5,095 bases of DNA from an uncultured Candidatus Melainabacteria bacterium (GTDB taxonomy: Bacteria; Cyanobacteriota; Vampirovibrionia; LMEP-6097): the NCBI GenBank assembly GCA_937927525.1, contig CALBDR010000161.1:1-5095 (forward strand). Direction: 5' to 3'. The notes under the pieces were generated by a model. That model saw only the letters and a list, made by a program, of their open reading frames with translations. It did no database searches and was not told where the DNA came from. This document shows, one piece after another, positions 1-5,095 of this stretch; the stretch's first letter is position 1; the number at the start of each line of letters is the position of its first letter. Both the position numbers and the translations under genes were made by a program.

Positions 1-2
1 TT

Positions 3-1526
3 GTAGACGAATTTAATGCTAAGCATCACTATGAGAATGGTGATGGAGATCACGTAGATATTTTCCCACGTGCTCCGTACGTACAGAGATTCCACATTGA
101 CGCTACGTACAGCCCGACAAACTATTATTATATTAATCCTACCGCTGATATTACATCTGGCGATTTGACAAGTATTGCCATTTACTTTAATCCATCAGCT
201 GCTGCTAGTGCTACTAATCCGGTTCCAGATGCAACCACTATTGCTGGCATCGTTGCTGCAGAATCTGCACTTCTTGTTCCAACGTTCCTAGCACAGGGAT
301 ATACTCAAGAGCAAGCAGAAGCGGCTGCCTTGGCTACAAGCGCTACTTCGCTATCGCCTCTAAAGAACTTTGAGGTAAACACAACTACGGGTCAAATCAC
401 AGATACTACAGGCGATGGTATTTCAACAGGTGGTGCATGGCTGTTCGATTTGGATAAGCCTGTAACATTGTCTACATTCGATAATCTAGACAAAGAACTT
501 ACCCTTAGCGAAGCAAATACTGTGTCTCTCTTGGGCAACTTACTCCCTGGTGCTAACATTTTATTACTACTCTTTACTGCCCTACAGGTTATTAATCAAA
601 AGAAAGAAACTGGTCTTCCACTTAGTCTTGCTGAGTTTAATATTCTTTTCACAAATGTTTTAAGACAAACCGAGGTAGATACAGCCTATACGACTGCAGT
701 CTTAACAGCCTTTACTAATATTATTACAGCTAACCTAGGAGCTTACCTTGCTTCTGGCGCTGCTTATATTTCTAGTGACTTGGCAAGCGCTGATCCAACC
801 TTGAGCTTGACCTTCGACGGCACTGAAAGCTCGTTCTACAACTTTAATTTGACTGCTACTGCATCTGATATTAAATCAAATAGAATTGCAATCGAGTTTG
901 ATTACTTCTTCCTTGTAGATAAGCTCATTGATGTAGCAGGTGGAGGAAATACAGACACAATTGGCACCCTGATCAAGTACACTGTACCAGATTACACTAA
1001 GGTGGCAGCAGGTACCGCAGCAGCACCTGAAATCAAAACTTTCTATAAAACACTTTATTCTAGTACGACCCTTAACTCAGGATCGACTACCACGGTTAAG
1101 GTACTAAATGCAACAGGTGCAGCAAATCCTGCTACTATTCCAACTGCATTTGGCGGTACAGGTACTGACACTGTTAACATCACAGACTTTACCTCTAAGG
1201 ATGATGCATATGATGAACTGAAGAGAAGGTTTGATGATTACATTGTAGCTAACTATGACGCGCTTGAGCCAGCTATCCTTACGCCAAAGACTTTCTTAGA
1301 AAGATATGTAGAGCAGAATGGAACACTCAAAACCATTAAAGTTCTAAGACCAGAAAACATTCAGTCCTTTGACGAGCAGTTCCGCCGTATTCTTGGTGAG
1401 GCTGTTTCAGAAGAAGTTATTGTTAGCCCAGCATCCCAAGGTACTAGTTTGTACACTTCTACGCCAGAGGTTAGCACTTCTAATACTGCAGTGACAACAT
1501 CAACAAGTGGTAGTAGTGGTTACTAA
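3..1526 (+). CDS. Large phage structural protein of unknown family, 5' end missing (507 residues visible)
   Basis: The reading frame is open from base 3 to the TAA at 1524-1526, so the gene begins outside the window. A TTG at 165 could be read as a start, but the 54 codons before it are open and protein-like (visible residues include FPRAPYVQRFHID and a YYYINP stretch), so it is an internal Leu codon. The protein is rich in Ala, Thr, Ser and Asn, as many virion proteins are. A hydrophobic stretch at about visible residues 174-197 (bases 522-593, containing an ILLLLF run) could be a buried helix or a membrane-active segment. A more charged helical region (about bases 1195-1425) follows, and the last 33 residues are almost all Ser, Thr, Gly and small residues, a likely flexible tail. 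I do not recognise the family. Its stop overlaps the start of the gp27-like hub gene, so a baseplate or tail role is inferred from position only. Confidence 0.85.
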   Translation, partial: VDEFNAKHHYENGDGDHVDIFPRAPYVQRFHIDATYSPTNYYYINPTADITSGDLTSIAIYFNPSAAASATNPVPDATTIAGIVAAESALLVPTFLAQGYTQEQAEAAALATSATSLSPLKNFEVNTTTGQITDTTGDGISTGGAWLFDLDKPVTLSTFDNLDKELTLSEANTVSLLGNLLPGANILLLLFTALQVINQKKETGLPLSLAEFNILFTNVLRQTEVDTAYTTAVLTAFTNIITANLGAYLASGAAYISSDLASADPTLSLTFDGTESSFYNFNLTATASDIKSNRIAIEFDYFFLVDKLIDVAGGGNTDTIGTLIKYTVPDYTKVAAGTAAAPEIKTFYKTLYSSTTLNSGSTTTVKVLNATGAANPATIPTAFGGTGTDTVNITDFTSKDDAYDELKRRFDDYIVANYDALEPAILTPKTFLERYVEQNGTLKTIKVLRPENIQSFDEQFRRILGEAVSEEVIVSPASQGTSLYTSTPEVSTSNTAVTTSTSGSSGY

Positions 1527-2878
1527 TGGCTAATGTACGTCCAGTAGAAGAGTTTACTCCGTATTATGTAGGTCAGACTAAGGTATTTGTATCTTCTTCT
1601 AGATTCGCCACCAAAGATATTTCTGCTATTGTTCCAGAGATTAAGATCTTTGAGAACATCGGTCTGCCTTATATGACCGCACAGATTATCGTGATTGACT
1701 CGTCCAACGCATCTAATGCTGCACCATTTATCGGTCAGGAGAGAGTTACTCTTGTAGTGATTGATAAAGATCTTAAGCCTATTATTTCCAAAGAGTTTAT
1801 CTGCATGGGTGTAGAGCTTGGTCAGAAGCTTAACGATGGTACGTCCACATATGTTGTTAAGCTTGTCGAAGAGCATGCGATGCTTAGCAACTCTACCCGA
1901 TTTAGTAAAGTCTATGAAGGTAAGCCAGAGACCATATGTGCAGACGTATGTCTAGAACAACTAGGAGTAGAGGTTAGCACTGAAAGTTCATACCAAAGTC
2001 AGATGAGAGTAATATTCCCGTTTACGATTACTCCGTTGGCTGCAGCTATGTGGATGACTAGTAGATGTACAACGCCAACCGGTGCACCTTTCTATTTGTA
2101 TTCTACTATGGTTGATGATGAATTACAGATGAAAAGCTTAGATACTCTCCTTGGTCAAAGTGCATTCAATGAAGGTGATCCGTACACCTTTGCTAGAACC
2201 TCTGATTCTAAGATTGGTGGTAGAGAAGACTATGATATCCTTAAAAGAAAAATCTCAGGCTATTCTATCGGCAACAACGAGGATACGCTTCTATCCATGA
2301 CAAGAAACGTCTATGGTGCGTACTATAACTACGTTGACACCTATGAGCTAGGTAGCCATGAAAAGATCTTTGACCTGCCTACGCCATTAGATAAGCTTCC
2401 TAAGCCGAATGGTACTACAGAGCATAACTACGATCCAGCGTTTACAATTGGTAGACCGTACCATAAAGGTCAGAACTCTTACTCCACACAGGTCGTTACT
2501 AGAAAACTGTTTGATGATGGAATTTTCTCTTACAATGAGGAAGAGGATATGGACAGACATAAGCGGAAAGGTGAGTCTCAAGCACTTTATAACTTTATGG
2601 CTCAGGCACCAATCAACATTGCAGTACCAGGTTTAGAGTTAGGGTTAGATCGCTTAGGCAAGATGGTAGACGTCTACATCACTAAAGATATTCCTGCAGA
2701 TGAAGACGACGTTACTAAAGAAGATATGAAAGATAAAAAGAGATCTGGTAACTATTTGATCTATGCTGTTAAGCACGTTATCTTTAATAACCAATGGACA
2801 TCTACCCTAACTGTAACTAAGAGCGATACTCTTCCTGCTCTGGCTGATGAAGATAGCAAATTGAATAGGGCGAAATAA
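1526..2878 (+). CDS. gp27: T4 gp27-like baseplate hub protein
   Basis: This 450-residue protein is probably the baseplate hub subunit, which forms a ring at the tip of the tail tube and holds the gp5-like central spike. The N-terminal third has the pattern expected of the first tube-type beta domain of gp27/gpD/VgrG hubs: an IxxIxIFENIGLPY segment (about residues 35-49), a strand ending in VIDSSNA (56-62), then GQERVTLVVID (70-80). The C-terminus has a typical hub strand pair, NYLIYAVKHVIFNN followed by TSTLTVTK (about residues 409-432). T4 gp27 is 391 residues, so this one is somewhat longer. The best support is its partner: the next gene, starting at the very next base, encodes the gp5-like OB domain. 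ATG 1526 shares one base with the preceding stop (TAATG), and I see no good Shine-Dalgarno sequence upstream, so translation probably depends on coupling to the upstream gene. The assignment rests on pattern and context, not an alignment. Confidence 0.75.
   Translation: MANVRPVEEFTPYYVGQTKVFVSSSRFATKDISAIVPEIKIFENIGLPYMTAQIIVIDSSNASNAAPFIGQERVTLVVIDKDLKPIISKEFICMGVELGQKLNDGTSTYVVKLVEEHAMLSNSTRFSKVYEGKPETICADVCLEQLGVEVSTESSYQSQMRVIFPFTITPLAAAMWMTSRCTTPTGAPFYLYSTMVDDELQMKSLDTLLGQSAFNEGDPYTFARTSDSKIGGREDYDILKRKISGYSIGNNEDTLLSMTRNVYGAYYNYVDTYELGSHEKIFDLPTPLDKLPKPNGTTEHNYDPAFTIGRPYHKGQNSYSTQVVTRKLFDDGIFSYNEEEDMDRHKRKGESQALYNFMAQAPINIAVPGLELGLDRLGKMVDVYITKDIPADEDDVTKEDMKDKKRSGNYLIYAVKHVIFNNQWTSTLTVTKSDTLPALADEDSKLNRAK
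2867..2870 (+). promoter_or_regulatory. Ribosome binding site for the gp5-like gene
   Basis: AGGG lies 8 bases before ATG 2879, inside the last codons of the hub gene. It supports the chosen start, which gives the MADLLNTIQ N-terminus just ahead of the conserved OB-fold. Confidence 0.6.
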
Positions 2879-3427
2879 ATGGCAGACTTATTAAACACTA
2901 TTCAGACAGAATACTATGGTGACAACGTACGTTGGTTTATAGGTGTAGTTGAGGATAATAAGACTGACCCTGAACAGCTCGGTCGTGTACGGGTGCGAAT
3001 CTTTGGCTTACATAACCCATATCTTGATGAGGTACCTACTGATAAGCTACCATGGGCAACAGTACTGATACCTGGTCATTTTGGTGGCGTATCTGGTATT
3101 GGTAGAAGCCCGACTGGTATTGAACAAGGCTGTTGGGTGTTTGGTATGTTCATGGACGGTAAGCACTCTCAGAATCCTGTAGTGTTTGGTACTATTCCTA
3201 AAAGAGAATTACCATCTGGAAAAGATATTACACCTGAGAAAAAAATTCAGCCAACTAAAATTGAATCTGTTATCGGACAAGCTCCTACTATCCAAACAGG
3301 TACAACTATCTCAGTAAATACAGCTACAGAGAATATTGTATTTGATATGGCAAAGCAAGATGGCATGACTGATGAGGCTGCAGCAGTAATGGCAGCTTAT
3401 ATCAAATCCCAAGAAGGAACTATTTGA
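2879..3427 (+). CDS. gp5: gp5-like baseplate central spike protein, OB-fold domain only
   Basis: This 182-residue protein matches the N-terminal OB-fold domain of T4 gp5, the part of the spike that binds the gp27 hub. Diagnostic motifs in order are WFIGVVED (residues 19-26), DPEQLGRVRVRIFGLH (30-45), PTDKLPWATV (53-62), GVSGIGRSPTG (70-80), then a WVFGMFMDG strand (86-94) and NPVVFGTIP (99-107). T4 gp5 carries closely similar WFVGVVED, LGRVRVR, PTEKLPW and SGIGGSVTG motifs as I recall them. After residue 108 the chain is polar and ends in a short Ala-rich helix at about 160-178. T4 gp5 has 575 residues, with a lysozyme domain and a triple-stranded beta-helix after the OB fold; both are missing here, with a clean TGA stop. 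The gene starts directly after the hub stop, which suggests co-translation of two proteins that bind each other. Family assignment is secure; whether the trimer needs a separate needle protein is unknown. Confidence 0.92.
   Translation: MADLLNTIQTEYYGDNVRWFIGVVEDNKTDPEQLGRVRVRIFGLHNPYLDEVPTDKLPWATVLIPGHFGGVSGIGRSPTGIEQGCWVFGMFMDGKHSQNPVVFGTIPKRELPSGKDITPEKKIQPTKIESVIGQAPTIQTGTTISVNTATENIVFDMAKQDGMTDEAAAVMAAYIKSQEGTI
3412..3418 (+). promoter_or_regulatory. Strong ribosome binding site for the small unknown gene
   Basis: AGAAGGA lies 10 bases before ATG 3429, within the last codons of the gp5-like gene. It is the best Shine-Dalgarno match in the window and supports the downstream small gene being real. 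Confidence 0.65.
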
Positions 3428-3428
3428 T

Positions 3429-3782
3429 ATGGCTAAGATTAAAGATAAGGTATTAATTAAAAAGATTGCCACTGATTATAGTATCAGGACAGATCCTATA
3501 AAAGTTGAATCGTTTGGGGTATATGGGTTTTCTGGTGCGCTTTTAATTAAGTTTAATAATTACTGCTTTGAAAAAGGTTTGGACAGAAGCGAAGCAGTTA
3601 ACCAAACCAAATTCTTACTACAGGAGTTACATCGCAATCCAGAGCTATATGGTTCAGCATTTAGAAATGCAGAGACTATAGAGAAAGCTGCTAAAATCTT
3701 TCATAAGTTTATTGTTAATTCAAAAGGAGAAGATCGAACTGTCGATCTTGCCTATGAGTTTTTGGATAGGAATAATACGTAA
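3429..3782 (+). CDS. Small conserved-looking phage protein, function unknown
   Basis: This 117-residue protein is Lys-rich at its N-terminus (MAKIKDKVLIKK) and looks mostly helical, particularly from about residue 55 to 115. It has no signal peptide, membrane segment, cysteine pair or zinc motif that I can see. I do not recognise the family. It is not a PAAR spike-tip protein, the small protein that often accompanies gp5, because the Pro-Ala-Ala-Arg pattern and His residues are absent. The gene follows the gp5-like stop by one base, has a good ribosome binding site, and its stop overlaps the peptidase start as TAATG, so it belongs to the same transcriptional unit. By analogy with small non-virion factors such as T4 gp51 or gp28, a baseplate hub assembly role is possible, but that is inference from position alone. 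Confidence 0.8.
   Translation: MAKIKDKVLIKKIATDYSIRTDPIKVESFGVYGFSGALLIKFNNYCFEKGLDRSEAVNQTKFLLQELHRNPELYGSAFRNAETIEKAAKIFHKFIVNSKGEDRTVDLAYEFLDRNNT
3730..3749 (+). other. Perfect 8-bp inverted repeat (potential RNA hairpin)
   Basis: The arms AAGATCGA (3730-3737) and TCGATCTT (3742-3749) are exact reverse complements separated by a 4-base loop, ACTG. The repeat lies near the end of the small unknown gene, 18 bases before the AGGA ribosome binding site (3768-3771) of the peptidase gene. No T-run follows directly, so it is not a standard intrinsic terminator. It might affect translation or mRNA processing, or occur by chance within codons for EDRTVDL. Confidence 0.5.
3768..3771 (+). promoter_or_regulatory. 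Ribosome binding site for the M15 peptidase gene
   Basis: AGGA lies 10 bases before ATG 3782, inside the small upstream gene. With the TAATG overlap it supports the chosen start. Confidence 0.55.
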
Positions 3783-4918
3783 TGAGTGCAGATCCAGACG
3801 CTAATCAGAATTTCAAATCTTCACAGGTTAAAAGCTTTGCATTCTTAGATAATGCGATTAATCCTGATGCCAGGGCTGCAAACACACCTGCTGTTCTCCG
3901 TGCAGAGAATCAAGATGCCAAATCGCTAACAAAAGAAAATATTGAAAAAGATCTAAGTTCTGAATATGGTAATGAGTTTGACGTACAGCAGCCATACGGT
4001 GATGAGTTTGACGTAGAAGGCACAGAGGTTATTAATAATGAAAAGATTGAGCATGAGGCTCAGCCAGAAAACTCTGAAGGTGGATCTAGCAACTCTACAG
4101 AAGGTGAAGGTGATGACAAGCCATTAAGACCTGGTGGTATGGCACCAGGTCAAGCCAGAGCAGAACCTAACACCTATATTAATGCTGATAAAGAGTCTAA
4201 GAAGAGCGGATTAACCAGAAGAGATGGTACGACCTTAAGTGGTACAACTGGAAGTAATGCAGAAGCACTGGCTTCAATCTTCTGTAATGTAACGATTGAA
4301 TACGCTAAAGATCAGAACGTAACATACAGCAATACAACTGGCGGTGGCACTAAGGGTAAGGAATCTGCTGAAGCTCTGGGTAATAGTTTGAATGAAACGT
4401 CTGAACAAAGCCTTCCTGATACTATTCCAGGCGAAGGTCCATACACCGCTGAGGACTTCCCTGGTATGACTCCAGAGCAAGCTCAGCGTACTGCTAATCA
4501 GATTAATTCTATGGACCCGTCCGTGCAAGGTTCTTTTGCAGCAGCTGTTAATGAGTATAATGCTACCTATGGAGGGAATGGTGAATTTTTAACTGTAACC
4601 GAAGGGTTTAGAACCCGTGAAAGAAGTGATCAATTATATCAGAAATATCTTGCCGGCGGACCTAAAGCTGCTCCAGGTGGATCGAGTTGGCATAACTACG
4701 GGATGGCAGGCGACGTTGCTATTATTACTAATGGTGGTGCAAGTGCAAATTGGAATGCTAATGATTACTATAACAAAGTAACACCTATTTTTAATAAGTA
4801 TGGGCTAGATAATCCTATTTCTAATGATTCTCCTCATTTCCAGCCTATTAAATTACCAAAAAGCGTACCAAGCAATGTTAAAGATGGATCTGTATCAGGT
4901 CCAAGTTTATTACAATAG
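3782..4918 (+). CDS. Virion-associated peptidoglycan peptidase, M15C (L-Ala-D-Glu or VanY-like) domain with long disordered N-terminus
   Basis: This 378-residue protein probably cuts the peptide stems of peptidoglycan. The C-terminal domain (about 240-360) has the M15 signature: a TEGFRTRERSDQLY segment (273-286), then SSWHNYGMAGD with zinc ligands His304 and Asp311, and DSPHF with catalytic Asp349 and zinc ligand His352. The His-x6-Asp and Asp-x2-His spacings are those of the phage T5 endolysin (H66/D73, D130/H133). All key residues are present, so the enzyme should be active. Residues 1 to about 235 are polar and low-complexity, with an acidic stretch (about 60-115) containing a tandem 10-residue repeat and a Gly/Ser/Glu-rich segment; they look disordered and no lysozyme is visible. 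There is no signal peptide. Its place beside hub and spike genes argues for a tail-tip lysin used at infection rather than a lysis endolysin. The exact bond cut cannot be decided from sequence. ATG 3782 overlaps the preceding stop by one base. Confidence 0.88.
   Translation: MSADPDANQNFKSSQVKSFAFLDNAINPDARAANTPAVLRAENQDAKSLTKENIEKDLSSEYGNEFDVQQPYGDEFDVEGTEVINNEKIEHEAQPENSEGGSSNSTEGEGDDKPLRPGGMAPGQARAEPNTYINADKESKKSGLTRRDGTTLSGTTGSNAEALASIFCNVTIEYAKDQNVTYSNTTGGGTKGKESAEALGNSLNETSEQSLPDTIPGEGPYTAEDFPGMTPEQAQRTANQINSMDPSVQGSFAAAVNEYNATYGGNGEFLTVTEGFRTRERSDQLYQKYLAGGPKAAPGGSSWHNYGMAGDVAIITNGGASANWNANDYYNKVTPIFNKYGLDNPISNDSPHFQPIKLPKSVPSNVKDGSVSGPSLLQ
3965..4024 (+). repeat. Two tandem 30-base in-frame repeats in the peptidase linker
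   Basis: Two adjacent 30-base units (3965-3994 and 3995-4024) encode YGNEFDVQQP and YGDEFDVEGT, residues 62-71 and 72-81 of the M15 protein. The central GAGTTTGACGTA is identical in both, pointing to a recent small duplication. The units lie in the acidic, probably disordered linker; a short binding motif or a spacer are both possible. Confidence 0.7.
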
Positions 4919-4933
4919 AAAGATGATCTAATA

Positions 4934-5095
4934 ATGTCAATAGCAGAAACTAATAACGCTCAGTACTTAAAAGAAAAAGCTGAAAGCGCTTCATTTACAA
5001 ACAAAAATAGTACATCAATTACTTTTTCGCAACTAGTCGATCCGTCAACAAAGGCATATACCACGTCTTTTGAGTTTGATAAGAACCCTGTATTT
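4934..5095 (+). CDS. Start of a phage gene cut by the window edge; possibly gp25-like baseplate wedge protein
   Basis: ATG 4934 opens a frame that stays open for 54 codons to the end of the window, beginning MSIAETNNAQYLKEKAES. A weak AGAAAGA ribosome binding site (4917-4923) lies 10 bases upstream, overlapping the peptidase stop, and the gap to that gene is 15 bases. The visible part has a polar helical start followed by ITFSQLVDPST (about residues 29-39) and FEFDKNPVF at the edge. In T4-like baseplate clusters a gp25-type wedge protein often precedes gp6, and those proteins open with a short 'F/Y-S-D-L-D' type segment before the conserved core, which the FSQLVD stretch loosely recalls. The conserved gp25 core would lie beyond the window, so this is a tentative suggestion; another wedge or tail protein is equally possible. 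Confidence 0.7.
   Translation, partial: MSIAETNNAQYLKEKAESASFTNKNSTSITFSQLVDPSTKAYTTSFEFDKNPVF

Noticed and set aside
78..112. 9-base direct repeat TACGTACAG at 78-86 and 104-112
   Set aside because: Too short and only two copies, within coding sequence; expected by chance.
165..167. TTG as start of the first gene
   Set aside because: The same frame is open to the window edge and the upstream codons read as a natural protein, so the gene simply enters from the left.
1523..1876. 117-codon open frame on the - strand inside the hub gene
   Set aside because: It is fully antisense to a well-supported gene, its translation is Cys, Arg, Asn and His-rich and not protein-like, and there is no matching operon on that strand.
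2387..2581. 64-codon - strand and overlapping 75-codon + strand (2409-2636) frames inside the hub gene
   Set aside because: Both are out-of-frame shadows of the hub coding sequence with no ribosome binding site or recognisable motif.
2629..2651. Telomere-like GTTTAG/GTTAGG run in the hub gene
   Set aside because: It encodes an in-frame PGLELGLD segment and is not repeated; coincidental resemblance.
2923..2934. 12-base perfect palindrome CAACGTACGTTG in the gp5-like gene
   Set aside because: It has no loop, lies inside conserved codons (N-V-R-W of the OB fold), and single GTAC-centred palindromes are common by chance.
3490..3505. CCTATAAAAG as a T4-type late promoter
   Set aside because: It differs from the TATAAATA late element and lies inside a coding sequence with tight gene coupling; no support for a start site there.
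4274..4528. 84-codon open frame on the - strand inside the peptidase gene
   Set aside because: Antisense shadow; the composition is not convincing and no family was recognised.

Overview
The window looks like part of the late structural (tail baseplate) region of a T4-like contractile-tailed bacteriophage, a myovirus of class Caudoviricetes. Three things support this. A short protein strongly resembles the N-terminal OB-fold domain of T4 gp5. A gp27-like baseplate hub protein sits immediately before it. A virion-type M15 peptidoglycan peptidase lies two genes further on. All genes run on the + strand, the junctions are -1 to +15 bases, and base composition is moderately AT-rich (roughly 40% GC by eye). 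No tRNA, integrase, transposase, CRISPR array or cellular gene was seen. The host cannot be read from the sequence; a Gram-negative bacterium is the default guess for this phage group.

Layout: (1) 3-1526 is the 3' part of a large structural protein of unknown family, open at the left edge. (2) 1526-2878 encodes a gp27-like hub protein. (3) 2879-3427 encodes a gp5-like OB-fold protein that lacks the lysozyme and beta-helix parts of T4 gp5. (4) 3429-3782 encodes a small protein not recognised. (5) 3782-4918 encodes a protein with a long, low-complexity, acidic N-terminal half and a C-terminal M15C-type zinc peptidase with all expected metal and catalytic residues. (6) 4934-5095 is the first 54 codons of another gene, cut by the right edge; a gp25-like baseplate wedge protein is possible but not proven.

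Working model (inference): the gp27-like protein forms the hub at the end of the tail tube. The gp5-like OB domain docks onto it to begin the central spike. The M15 peptidase supplies the cell-wall cutting activity that in T4 is a lysozyme domain inside gp5. Tight junctions, two of them TAATG stop/start overlaps, suggest one polycistronic late transcript with coupled translation. No promoter or terminator could be identified inside the window. There is no intergenic stretch longer than 15 bases.
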